Below are positions 24,341-34,689 of a stretch of 64,000 bases of DNA, piece by piece (the stretch's first letter is position 1; each line of letters starts with the position of its first letter). The DNA is from Rhabditoides inermis (Eukaryota; Nematoda; Chromadorea; Rhabditida; Rhabditidae). Position numbers and translations under genes: made by a program. Location: assembly GCA_963966185.1 (NCBI GenBank), contig CAWZYM010000019.1, positions 121,001-185,000 of the forward strand, given 5' to 3'. Under the pieces are notes generated by a model, which was given only the letters and a program-made list of their open reading frames with translations, had not been told where the DNA came from and made no database searches.

Positions 24341-26865
24341 CTCATCGCAGGGCTGTTCCCACGTGGAGTTGTGGGACGTGGATGGCGGGTCGCGGGTGGC
24401 TTGCGTGCAGCTGGCCAAGGGCTGGCGCCACCCGGGCGAGTACCTGCTGGCAGTGCGGCTGGAGAAGACCCGCTGCGAGCTGGCCTTCCATCCCAGGGAG
24501 AGGAGGAAGGGGGAGAAGATGGGACACGTGAGTCGCTATATCAAAGTCAAGTGTTTCTTTGAAATCGCAGACATGACTTTGTGTGGTGTAAAAGTTGCTA
24601 TGTTCATCGGCAACGATCAATGATTGAGTGTTTCTTGTTCAGTTTGTGCGCGTCTTCCTCCCTCTCTTCCTGGTCACTTCGATCACCCGGCCGCTCGGTC
24701 GCCTCGCAGACATGGGAGACTCGGCCGCCCTCGTCTCCCTCTCCTCCCGCTCATTCCACATCGCACTGCCCGGATACGGGGGTCAGTGCACAGTGTAATA
24801 CCTATCTGCCTATCATTGCATTTTGAACTATTTTATTCGGATACGTGAAGACACCTAAACTTGCAAGTTATTCGTCCATCGTTATTTCTAAAGAAAGGAA
24901 ATGTATGGTGTTCTGATGGTTTCAGAGCTGCGTGGTGACACGGTGGCGTGGCCGCGGCAGACGTCGGGTCACGCGCGGCAGGTGAGGCTGGCGGACTCGG
25001 CCCACGACGCGGTCGTCGAGGCGTTCCACATATACGCACTCGCACGAGACAAGCTAGCCTGCACCCGGATCGAGAAGACGAATGCAGGTGGGTGCACCAG
25101 GCACCCTATATATGACACTCCGCGTTTTTCGACATTCTGCGCCCATTCGAGTCACGCGCGAGAGTTTGAAACAGGGGTGGACAATATGCGCACATGATGA
25201 GGTTCACTCTTCTCAGCCAAATATTTTCTTTTGGATCTGCAATATGTAATGAACTCTGCCAACTTGTTATGAGCAATTTGAGTTAAAGTACGGTACATGG
25301 AGAATGATCAATCAATCAATCATTTATCCAGAATCGCTATATCCTGACTATACAACAAGTGCATACGGTACACCACAAGGGCTAAGCGCTGGGAGAAACA
25401 CAGTTTAGCAACGGGGATGGTAGGGTCGAAGGTCGAAAGTCGATATTAGATCGATATTCAGTCGATAATCATTCGATTTCCTTTTCATAATCTATTAGAA
25501 TTAGATACCATAATAGACGATAGTGGAGCTCCGGGTGTTCCTTTCCTTCCATTATAATCCACAATAGTAATTCCGCGGGCTAGGATGACAGCGTTCTCGT
25601 GAGCTATTCCCCGCCTTGCTCAAGGGTACTGGGGGAAGATCATTTCGACCCGACCGCGCGGTGCGAGAGAGGAAGAAATAATAATAATGGAGAATGATAA
25701 ACGGGTGAATGCAGGCGGACTCTCGTGCACGGACTCGTTCTTCCTCTCGCTTCCCGAGATGGGGCGGCTGCTGCACACGGAGACGATGCTCGCCGAGAAG
25801 TGCATCGTCGTCACACACAACCACATACTGTCTGTCTCTCCCTCCCTCCCTCCCTCCCTCCCTTCCTCTCTCTCTCTCTCTCTCTCTCCCTCTCTCTCTC
25901 TCCCTCCCTCTCCCTCCCTCTCTCCCTCTATCTCTCTCTCTCTCTCTCCCTCATCTCCTTACCTTCCCTATGTCAGCGTGATCGACCGCGACCGCATCGA
26001 TATGTCTCTTCCGCTGCCGTCGGGACTGCGTCTCTCTTCGATTCGCTTCCCTGGCATGACCTCAGTGGATGTGGAGGGACGCGCGTGGCGCTACTCCCAC
26101 TCCAAATGGGAGACCGTCAAGGCAGTTGGCAAGGTATGTGATGTGGAAAAAGTGATCCATTCCGTTGAATGTTGATTGTTCGCATTCCACTGTCATAGAC
26201 TATATTGTGAAAAGTTATGGTGACACGTACAAAACGACATCACTTATAAGAAACCTAGCAATGTAAGATGGTAGTAATTGAAGTGTAGTGTAAGTATGCT
26301 CCTAGTAGTCTAGTGTGTTTGAGGCGACAGGTGTGGAGACGCTGGCTATGGCTACGATGGAGGCGGGGCGGCTGGTGGTGGACGCTGCGGTGTGCGAGGC
26401 GGGCGGCCGCATCGTCATCGTCAGCGGACAGGACGGACGCGTCAAGGGACACATCCAACACCACACCGCGCCCATACACGGTGGGGGGGACATGACATTT
26501 CTATAGAGACCATATTTTCTGTGTATCCTTATGGTATTATGTTTTTTTTTCACCCCATCCATACTCCATGATTGCCGTTTCCCATGTTTCTACTTCCCTC
26601 GTTTCCGATGTGAATTATGGATAAGAAGAGAGAAAGGGTTATTGTCTGCAGTGGTGCGCGGCTTCTGTCGGAGTGAGTTGGTGATGGCTGTGGATGGCGG
26701 ATGTCCGGTGGCAGTCATCCACAGGAGGATCATCCCCGAAGCCGGCAGGCAGGTCGAGAGCTACACCTACAATGTGTGGATGCGGATCGCACTCGGATGC
26801 CCCCTCGACTCCACCTTTCACATCCTGGCGCACGTCACCGAGTGAGTCTCTCTCTCTCTCTCTCT

Positions 26866-26906
<41 letters not shown>

Positions 26907-27230
26907 TCGCTCTCTCTCTCTCTCGCGCGCGCGCTATCGTTCCGTTTCAGTGACTGTGTGCCTCCCTTCATTCGAGCGATCACCCCCGAGGGCGGGTGCT
27001 ATGAGAAGAGGATGTGCGAGTGTCAGGAGAAGAAGTGGAGGGAGGCTGCCAAGGAGTGAGTGAGGGGAGAGAGAGAGTAAGAGAAAGAATAGGAGAGAGG
27101 GAGGGAGAGAGAGGAATGGAGAGAGAGGGGGAAAGAGGGAGAGAGAGAGAGAGAGGGGGGGGCGCGTTACAGATGGAAGAAGGACAACGTCAACATCACG
27201 CTGGATCGCAACTCGTGCTCGATTCAGTGA
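20405..27230 (+). CDS. Unrecognised 1,136-aa protein, 27 exons
   Basis: I do not recognise this protein. Exons joined from the ATG at 20405 (behind CATTCAG/CCTCG) to TGA at 27228 total 3,411 nt and stay in frame, so the gene appears intact. No signal peptide or membrane segment is obvious. The sequence alternates short hydrophobic strands with loops, for example LLVGCSSGRVCEMDVG, YTAVTEDGLISRCRM and VELWDVDGGSRVACVQL, suggesting one or more beta-propellers; there are no clean GH-WD repeats. The second exon carries a small internal repeat (FFPNVHGD then FFPNGHGD). The C-terminus is Cys-rich (GGCYEKRMCECQEKKW). Odd splice sites: a GC donor at 23479 and acceptors ending GAG at 21592, 21751, 23382, 24142 and 26323. 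Introns hold foldback copy B and an inverted repeat pair. PolyA signal AATAAA at 27457. Confidence 0.75.
22165..22291. repeat. Intronic foldback/MITE copy B
   Basis: Starts AAGGTGTGGTCAGTCTC and ends GAGACTGACCGCCACTT; inner arms CTTCGAAAC and GTTTCGAAGAG. About 127 bp within the intron 22118-22302 of the unrecognised large gene, ending 11 bp before the acceptor. Confidence 0.8.
23897..24012 (+). repeat. Dispersed repeat, left member of an inverted pair
   Basis: Contains CTTGGCTGAAAAGGGT, CCACCCCTGTTTCAAACACT and AAACGCAGAGTGTCATATAG. Its reverse complement matches 25108-25216 over about 110 bp with scattered mismatches. It lies in the intron 23815-24142 of the unrecognised large gene. Confidence 0.8.
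25108..25216 (-). repeat. Dispersed repeat, right member of an inverted pair
   Basis: Contains CTATATATGACACTCCGCGT and AGTTTGAAACAGGGGTGG and runs on to CTTCTCAGCCAAA. It is the inverted copy of 23897-24012, in the intron 25088-25714 of the same gene. The two copies flank three coding exons and could pair in the pre-mRNA. Confidence 0.8.
25308..25400. repeat. (ATCA)n-TTTATCC dispersed repeat, copy 2
   Basis: CAATCAATCA followed by TTTATCCAGAATC. The same junction occurs at about 11620-11660 (DAPK intron) and 34469-34510 (after DET1), always in this orientation. Copies 1 and 2 may share a little more sequence downstream (AGCCAAGGGC versus CAAGGGCTAAGC). Confidence 0.5.
26846..26937 (+). repeat. 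(CT)n / (CACTCT)n microsatellite in intron
   Basis: A CT tract passing into six-base CACTCT units and back to CT, ending GCGCGCGC. Occupies most of the intron 26842-26950. Confidence 0.85.
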
Positions 27231-27929
27231 ATCGTCGCATCTCTCATCACATACCTCACTGACCCCCATTGTATGGGAGGATTTCTTCCTTACCTAACCC
27301 CATTCTTGCTGTAATATGATTGCATTTAGATTCACTTTCGAAAGATCCGATTTTATGTTGCTAGATCCGATTTTATGTTGCTCACATTTGAAATACGTTA
27401 TTCTCATCGATTTTGTTGTTGTTGTTGTTGTTACGTTGTGTACTTGGTACATTTGGAATAAAGTCTTCTTGTTTTTTTTTCTTTTGAATAACGCACAAAA
27501 GTATCCAGTATGCACCTATTCGAGATTTTTTAATATATTTCAAACCCCTCTATTCTCTCGCTTTCGGTGCTACAAGCAGATTCGTGTTCTCCCTTATCCC
27601 GAACACATCGATGGCATTTCCTGCATTGATATTCACATGCTTGCGATCACTGCGCGATTTTACACTCTTTTTGCGAAATCAGAGAACAAAAAACATCTAG
27701 CCAGTGTGTTCTATCTCACTCAGATCGCAGCTGTTGTATAAGGACGACCGCGGTCATCAATATCAATTGCTTTCAACCTCATCAGTTTCACGCTGTGTGG
27801 TCCAACCAGATCTCTTCTCAATTCGAGTGGACGAGTATGGTAAGTCTAGCACTGTAGATACTATACTGCAGTAATTCGTGTTCAGAATGCCACAACGGAT
27901 GCTGAAGGCCACTGGAATCGGCGAAGGGC

Positions 27930-28351
27930 ATGGATTCGAAACGTATACTTCCTCAGCTTCGTCCAAATGGTGAGAAAAAAATGAACAGGAATGCGAGAAT
28001 ATTATATTAAATCAAATCATTCTGGGTGGCGGCAGGTGTTCTCATTCTGAGAGGTGTCTACCTGGCAGTCGTCGTTGGAGAGAACAGTGAGTGATCATGG
28101 TAATTATAATTATAATTAGTAATAAATTAATGAATATATTTAAAAATTAGTAAATTAGTAATAAGTAATATATTGATGTTGAGTAATATATTATTATTAA
28201 TATATTCTTATATAACTCTTTTTCAGTGGGATTGTTGGAGCAACTGTTGATTGAGGCTATCATCATTGTATGTGCATCATTCTCCTGGAGGATGTGCAAG
28301 GAAAGGGCTTACAACGACGAGCCACAATACCACATGGTTCGCGTCGCATAG
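27930..28351 (+). CDS. Tentative small membrane protein (71 aa, three exons)
   Basis: Not recognised. Exons 27930-27969, 28036-28086 and 28227-28351 join in phase and give MDSKRILPQLRPNG..., hydrophobic VLILRGVYLAVVV, a second hydrophobic stretch LLIEAIIIVCASFSW, and a polar tail ending YHMVRVA. The last two exons look coding; the first is less secure. The same first-exon DNA in another frame reads WNRRRAWIRNVYFLSF, which would be joined to an upstream exon ending at 27839 but stops soon after the next splice. The gene is convergent with the MSP-domain gene. An upstream non-coding exon is possible. Confidence 0.4.
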
Positions 28352-28467
28352 ACAATCATTATCATTCCATCATGCCACCTCACATTCACAGATAAAACGT
28401 TTGCATTTGAGTTTTTATTCTCCTTGTCTCGATTGATTTACACGTGTAACAGCAGGAGTGTTGGTGT

Positions 28468-28851
28468 TTAGGCAGTGGCGGACATGGGAAGGGTGAGGGT
28501 CTGGGCGGCTCCGGCCACAGCGTTGAACGCGGCAGTCGCGTCAGCCTGGTCGGCGGGAGCGTCAGCGTACTGGATGACCAGCTTGTCCTCCTTCGGGGCG
28601 CCGGCAGTGCGGGTGATCTCGAGGGAAGTCGTCGCTCCCGGCTCGACGAAGCCGAACACCGGCTTCACCTTGTACTCGTTGTTGTTCGACGACTTGATCT
28701 GCAAGAGAGGGAATGAGATAATGTCATCTGTACGACGTGGACTTACCTTGAAGCAGACCTTGGCGGCTCCTCCGTTGACGAGCATGTGAGTGGAGCTTCC
28801 TCCGGCAGCGGGGACGGTGCACGCGGGAGGGTCAGCGGTCAGGGTCGACAT
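28468..28851 (-). CDS. Sperm-specific MSP-domain protein (SSP class), 111 aa
   Basis: Two exons on the minus strand: 28851-28747 and 28698-28468, with a 48-bp intron. The protein opens MSTLTADPPACTVPAAGGSS, continues with VKSSNNNEYKVKPVFGFVEP and ITRTAGAPKEDKLVIQYADA, and ends TLTLPMSATA. These match the small single-domain MSP-like proteins (SSP) of nematode sperm, about 107-110 aa, rather than the 127-aa cytoskeletal MSPs. The likely role is in sperm; the fold is an Ig-like beta sandwich. The intron length is a multiple of three and the intron has no stop, so unspliced RNA would read through. AATAAA lies at 28419-28414 on the minus strand. This is the best single marker of nematode origin. 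Confidence 0.92.
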   Translation of the reverse strand: MSTLTADPPACTVPAAGGSSTHMLVNGGAAKVCFKVSPRRTDDIISFPLLQIKSSNNNEYKVKPVFGFVEPGATTSLEITRTAGAPKEDKLVIQYADAPADQADATAAFNAVAGAAQTLTLPMSATA

Positions 28852-29100
28852 GGTAGATGGAGCGATGAAGACAAGCTGCGATCTGCCCAACGACCGCTGC
28901 CCACCGCTTATGTACGGGCAATGAGTAGGGAAATGACAGAGGCTAATGATTGATATTATGCAGTCAAGGCGATCACTCGAATGAGGTAATTTCGCACGCG
29001 GAATAGGCAAACTACAAATCTAGAGGATTTTGCGTAAAGTCTTAACCCAATTCAACAAAAACACAACAAAAACGTTTACAAATACTAACACAAACCTGTT

Positions 29101-29221
29101 CCTCTCTCTCTCCCCCCTCTCTTCCTCCCTCCCTCCCTCCCTCCCTCCCTCCCTTCCTCCCTCCCTCCCTCCCTCCCTCCCTCCCTCCCTCCCTCCCTCC
29201 CTCCCTCCCTCCCTCCCTCCT
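29101..29221 (+). repeat. (CCCT)n microsatellite
   Basis: Almost pure CCCT/CCTC repeat of about 120 bp between the MSP-domain gene and NDUFS5. Open frames here (Leu-Pro-Pro-Ser or Gly-Gly-Arg-Glu) are by-products. Confidence 0.95.
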
Positions 29222-29609
29222 CATTTAAAAATTGTTTAAAAAAGATGTCTACTGGTATTAGATTAGTTTTAATATGCCTGCATTTTACACTTATGTGCTC
29301 CGTTTCCAGATGCCAAATATCAGAAAACTGCAGGCATTCATTATCTCCGCCCACTTATCTTTTCTATTTGTTATTTCATGTTTATTTTTGTATTATGTTG
29401 TTCCTGACTTATTTTGTAATGAATTCCGTTGAAGCAAATCTTCAGCCGCTTGCAAGATAGTCGAAAAACAATGTTTTTTCACCAAAAACCAATGGGGAAA
29501 CGAATTTTTTTCCGACCATTTTGCAAGCGGCTCTTTCCTTTATTCGTTTTCTTATCGGTCGTGCCATCGCGTTTTCGTAATATTCATTTCTCAATGATTT
29601 TGCAATCAA

Positions 29610-29644
29610 CGCAGCGCGCCGCTCTCTCTGTGGGGCGCGCTGCG
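29610..29644. repeat. GC-rich hairpin, partly related to the DAPK intron MITE
   Basis: Arms CGCAGCGCGCC (610-620) and GGCGCGCTGCG (634-644) are perfect 11-bp complements around a 13-nt loop. The segment GCTCTCTCTGTG(G)GGCGCGCTG also occurs at about 11335-11357 inside the MITE at 11168-11376, so this may be a decayed relative about 100 bp upstream of the NDUFS5 start. Confidence 0.6.
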
Positions 29645-29739
29645 CCAAACTGCATTTCTCAATGTGCACGCTTTGCATGTTTATTTAGCAATACGTTGCC
29701 CAACTTTTTCGTATTGACTTTTAGCAACCTTTTTTGTAG

Positions 29740-30315
29740 ATGGCGTCGGGTAACCGCGTTCCGGAGAACTTCCAGACTCTGTCGCCCATCGTCAAGGCGC
29801 CCATCTCCGACACCCTCTCCGTGCCTCTCTCCCAGCAGGGTTAGTATGTATGTTGTAGTGAAATAATAATTTAATACATAATACATTAGTTATACTATAT
29901 TGTTTCTACTTCAATTTGTTTGCATCACAATATTCAGGACGTATCTGCGGCTTCTTCGAGGCGCAGTTCTTCCGCTGCATGGAGGCGTACGGTTAGTTAG
30001 TTATTTTGCAATGCATTAGTGTAGCCATATTAATCAGTTATCTTTTCAATTATCAAAGTGCGTTGTCTATGTTTGATTAGGATCGTTGGATATTGGTGTT
30101 AAGGCGCGAAGCTGGGCCGCAAGTACTGCGACCTGGAGCACCGCGACTACCAGGAGTGCATCACGGGCGAGAAGCAGCAGAAGCGCAAGGAGGCGATCAG
30201 GAACGAGCGGTTCAAGCAGTACATGCAGGGCAAGCTGCCGTCGCCCTACGAGGCCGACCACCCCGCCCCCGGAGAGTTCAAGACCGACCACTTCTCCAAC
30301 AACCGCATCAACTAG
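29740..30315 (+). CDS. NDUFS5, 15-kDa subunit of mitochondrial complex I
   Basis: Accessory subunit of NADH:ubiquinone oxidoreductase, imported into the intermembrane space and disulfide-linked. Exons 29740-29839, 29938-29991 and 30104-30315 give 121 aa. The CHCH signature is visible as GFFEAQFFRCMEAYG then YCDLEHRDYQECITGEK, two helices with paired cysteines. The remaining C-terminus is basic and ends HFSNNRIN. The start ATG directly follows TTTTTTGTAG, a good trans-splice acceptor. Length and motif order fit the family. The acceptor of the last exon is GTTAAG. Confidence 0.92.
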
Positions 30316-30590
30316 ACTGCCACCGCCACCTGCTCCACTAGGCGATGCTAGCCATGTAATTGTTTCCAGATATTAGAGATAAATAATTGTGCATATGATT
30401 TACATGATTTATGTTATCTTATAAGATGAGTCGCTCTGCACTCTTGAATATCTTATCCCTTATCTGTGAGTCATCTATGAGTCAGTCAGTGATTGTCATA
30501 TGTTATAATATTGTGAAAGTACCGCTCAGACGCTTATATAACATGTGTCAATTTAGTCCCTGTAGAGAAGGGCAGCCACGCATCCTAAAC

Positions 30591-33500
30591 ATGAGTGAAA
30601 TGTACGATGAGGCGTGGTGTCGGAGACTCCGAAAGCCGCGAGTAAGTATGAAGGTGAGCGGTGCACATTCGAATGTATTTTATTTATGAACTTCAGGTTT
30701 TACTAACAAAAAGAGAATTGGGTTGGGGCTGGCGCAAGAGCACGGTGATGTGCAACCGCGAGTTCGCCAAGTGCCTCGTTCCCGGTCGCGCGCTCCCAGT
30801 ACTTGACCGACCGCAGGTGAGCAGAATAACAATCAATTTAAAATTATTATTATTATGTAGGCGTACACTGGTTGGTGGAGTGCGGATGGCACGCGACTCG
30901 TTTCTATCTGCATGTCGTTTCGACAAATCTCCATTCACGAGTTTCGCGGCGCCGAGTTTGCCCGAACAGCCACCAGCGACAACGCATGGACGGTTAGTTT
31001 TGCGCTATTTTGCTATTATTTATTATTGTAATTACCATATGATAGTATTAGGGATTGTAATGATATGCTTGAGTCGTTGTTCTTTCCGTCGGTGGACGTG
31101 ACGGTGGTGCGTCCGAGTATGGAGGGTGTGGAGCTGCACAGGGATGTGTGTCTCATCACCCACGACAGCCAACATGCCATCGTCGTCGCCAGCGTCGGGG
31201 TACGTGCATGGCTTCAACCCTTCAACTGAGAACAATCACTCTGCATTAGAGATGATCGGTTAATCGGTTACGATGATCGGTTACGGTTAACCGTCATTTC
31301 GGTTATTTTTCCGGTTTTCGGTTTTTCAACCGGTTCGGTTAACCGGTTAACCGGAAACCGTTTTGATTTTGGTTAACCGGTTAATCGAACCGAAAAACCG
31401 TGACAGAAACCGGTTTTCGGTTAACCGAATCGTTCGGTTAACCGGTTCCCATGTAGCTGACTGTCTAGGCTAAGTTCGACGCTCGTATTGTCAAATTTCT
31501 CGAGTTTTGTGATGTAACAATGGCGATAACTGACAAATAAGATTGAATTTCGCGCTATCTTTGATGATCTCACACCTTCAGTGTCGGTTTCGATAACCGA
31601 AAACCGGTTAACCAGAACCGGTTTTTTGAAGTCACGGTTTGGTTAACCGGTTAAAGGGAGTGTACACTCTGAATTTCGAGGTTGAGTTAGCACCGGGGCG
31701 TGAAAATATGAGGAGAATGATGCACTTTTGTCAATACTACCATGTGTCGGAGATACCTAAAAGTCGATGAAAAATTCTGTTGAACATTAAAAATTGGCAC
31801 CAATTGGCACCAATTTCTGCGCTCAATTTTCATCTATTTGTAAGCATTTTCAGAAAATAGTTGTATTCACAAAAAAAACAGCGTTTTCATCATATTTTCA
31901 CATCCCGGTGCTAACTCAACTTCGAAATTCAGAGTGTACACTCCCTTTAACCGAAAACCGTTTTAAAATCGGTTAACCGGAACCGGTTTTTCGAAATTTC
32001 GGTTCGGTGAACCGGTTAAACCGAACCGAAAAACCGTGAAGAGTTTAACCGGACCATCTCTACTCTGCATTGATGTTCTAGGTATAGCTGAAAGATGCGT
32101 TTTATCAGTTGCTTCGGTTTCCACATACTTACTGACTGATATGAGGCGGCGTGATGCGTAATGTGATTTGTGATGTTTTGCAGCTCTCGCAGCAGGTGAT
32201 GTCGATCTCGTCTGCGTGGGAGTCGAACGAGTCTCTGCCCCTCGCCAGCGAGACGACCATCCTCTCCAACTACCACATATACACCGTCGATCTCAAGGTG
32301 AGTCGCTCGCCTACTGCTATTCGTTTGTTCATATGGACAACGGGGGGTGTGCACTCGTGATTGGTGGATAAGTGGTCGTGCTTTAAGAAGGGCGTTGTGT
32401 GCGACGAGTACCGTCTGGAGTGGGACCGCGTGAACCTGCCTGCTGGAGTGTCGCTCGTCCGCCGCGCACTCGCCGTCCTCTCCGTCCAACACCAGAACAT
32501 TCACCTTTTCCACATACAGGTGTGTACTTCATTAGCCTCACCATTTACAAATGTTTAGAACTGTTATACTTGTTTGCATTAAATTTGTTTGAAGTTCTTA
32601 ATTGTTGTACGGCGTTTGCAGCCGACGACGGGTGATATTGTGCCGGTGCGTGTGATTGGCACGACAATGTATGACGATGATCAGTTATATCTTCGGTAGG
32701 ATTTTTGACACGATTTAGTAATTTACGAATAAGAGTATTTGTTGTGGTTCTAATTGATTTATTTAGGCAAGAACGTGGATCGCGCGTGATAGCCGTGTTG
32801 TCCGGACTGAAGCAGAAGCTGCTCACGTTTTTGTATAAAAGGGCGAAGGTATTTTTTGTTTTGTTCGAATGCGTGAATTCGAGAATGCTCAATATGACAT
32901 ATGGAATGGAATACACTTGTTGCTTGCAGCGCGAGGGTCGTGTGGTGGCGCAGGTTCGATCGCAGGAGTGGGTGCGGCGGCTGAAGATGTGGGAGGCGCA
33001 GCTGGTCGACAAACACATACTGCTCGTGCGCATGGTGCCACAGGGTGCGTCCTCTCCATCCCGCACTCCTGTGTATGTGCGTGTTGCAGATCAAGTGTGG
33101 CAGCGCGGCGGCGGAGGCGGCGGGGCGAGTGGCGAGAGCGGTGCGCTGTCGTGCTGCTACGTGATGGTGCACTGGCAGAGGGGCGACATCCTCGAGGTGT
33201 ACGAGAGGTACGGCCCCGAGCTGCTCTCTCTGTGGAGTGAGATGAGCGAGAGTCTGCTGTGGCCGGATGGCGCGGGCGCCGGCAACGGAATCCCTGTCAC
33301 GCACCAACACTGCGCAAACATCACTGATCCACTTCTTAGAACGAGGGCTGCCAATGCGGGTGAGTGCATAACGTGTTAGATTATGCGTGTTATTGATGAA
33401 CTGGTATTATGATTGTTATGTCAGTGTCGACGTCGTCTCTGCCGGAGCAGCTGCGTCGCGTGCTGACTAGTCTGCCGCTGCACCAGCAGTGCGTGCCCGT

Positions 33501-34417
33501 CTGCTCGCCCTTCCTCGACCCCTCCCTCTTCCACATAGATGACCGAGTGATCGCCGCCGTCAACACTGCCAAGATCAGGAGAGAGCACTACCATCCTATA
33601 CGGTACCCACACTTGACATCTTGCTTTCTCATGTGCCTATTTCAGACTGGCTCCGATTGGTGCGCCGTGGCAGCGTCACCAGCTGGAGTTGGGCAGTGCG
33701 TGCCGCCACGTGCTGTTCCACCCACACCAGCCGTTCGCTCTGAGCTGCGACCGCGGCCGGCCGCGCCATCCCATGATGCTGCACGTGCTGGCACTGGAGG
33801 GCGAGAATGAGGAGGTGGGGCAGGAGGAGCGGATGGGGGAGGCGGAGATGGCGCCGCCGCCTGCTCCCAGCTCGTATGTGCTGGTGAGGAGAGGACCGCC
33901 GACGCAGGCGTCCGACGGCTCGGTGCGACAGATGTACACTGCGCGGCCAGTAGCGGCGCCAGACCCCGCTGGAGGGGATGAACCCGCGCAGTCGTCGGGG
34001 CATAGCCGCGCCGCGCCAGCGCCACACAATTACATCCCGTCTAGTCAAGTGCGATTGACGGAGTCGATTGGGTAAACTGGTATTCATTGCAGGTCTAGCA
34101 ATCGATTAGATGCGATGTCTGGTTCGACATGTACGGGTATGGGCGGACGCGCGGAAGGAGGTGAGTATGTGTGTGTGTGTTGAGATGAGTGATTGGATGA
34201 CGTGGAGTGGGGGGAGAACGGGATGGAACAGCTGTGTTGCCCCGTTGGCGGCGGCGGCAGAGTGTGTTACACCGTCCGGTTGTCCCCCCTCCCGCATCCG
34301 CACTCATTGTTGCATACGTGTATTGACCGTTGTCTTGCAGGCCGTGTCCGCCCCCTCTTCTCGTATCTACACCACGCTCACTTTTCTCGCCGGTTCTGCT
34401 CACTGTTCCGCTATTAA
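30591..34417 (+). CDS. det-1: DET1 homologue (CRL4 ubiquitin-ligase adaptor), 14 exons, extended C-terminus
   Basis: DET1 joins DDB1, DDA1 and COP1 in CUL4-based ubiquitin ligases. Exons: 30591-30641, 30697-30816, 30861-30992, 31074-31199, 32184-32297, 32388-32519, 32622-32695, 32767-32848, 32930-33044, 33090-33359, 33425-33602, 33646-34071, 34093-34160, 34341-34417 (654 aa). Collinear with animal DET1: WWSADGTRLVSI and ISIHEFRGAEF, HRDVCLITHDSQHAIVVAS, NYHIYTVDLK, LAVLSVQHQNIHLFHIQ, RRLKMWEAQLVDKHILLVRM, LTSLPLHQQC...PFLDPSLFHIDD, HPIRLAPIG and VLFHPHQPFALSCDRG. Beyond MMLHVLAL, where vertebrate DET1 nearly ends, comes a Pro/Ser/Glu-rich tail of about 130 aa spread over the last three exons. 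The tail's last two exons are less certain. The intron 31200-32183 carries a hAT-like MITE. The acceptor before 31074 is CTTGAG and before 32388 is TTTAAG. Confidence 0.88.
31247..32062. mobile_element. 816-bp hAT-like MITE full of GGTTAACCGG palindromes
   Basis: Left terminus TAGAGATGATCGGTTAA; right terminus (reverse complement) TAGAGATGGTCCGGTTAA. Flanked on both sides by the identical 8-mer CTCTGCAT (31239-31246 and 32063-32070), the target duplication length of hAT transposons. The outer parts are packed with GGTTAACCGGTT and ACCGGTTTTC motifs. An inner long inverted repeat pairs AAAGGGAGTGTACACTCTGA (about 31655) with TCAGAGTGTACACTCCCTTT (about 31930). No transposase. Lies wholly in a DET1 intron. 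Confidence 0.9.
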
Positions 34418-34689
34418 TCTATTGCCTTTCTATATTCCACATTCATTGTTAGGTTGGTAATTTGTTGTACAATCAATCAATCAATCGTTTATCCGGAATC
34501 TGACCGATCGCCGTTCATTCGGCCAAAATGAAGACCCGACCGCACGCCGCGGGGATAAGACGAAGAAAATTGTTGTACATAAGAACAAAAATGGAGTATT
34601 GATTTTTTTTTAAATATTGTGAATAATTAATGAAAATAATCATAAAAATGGATTTCTAACTGGCTGGTTGTGTGTTGAAGGGAAGGGAG
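34418..34689. other. Short intergenic spacer
   Basis: Contains copy 3 of the (ATCA)n-TTTATCCGGAATCTGA repeat at about 34469-34510, then AT-rich sequence. No gene seen. Confidence 0.6.

Noticed and set aside
27316..27741. 141-codon ORF overlapping the 3' end of the unrecognised gene
   Set aside because: Contains that gene's polyA signal, starts in AT-rich 3' UTR sequence and shows no domain or splice link.
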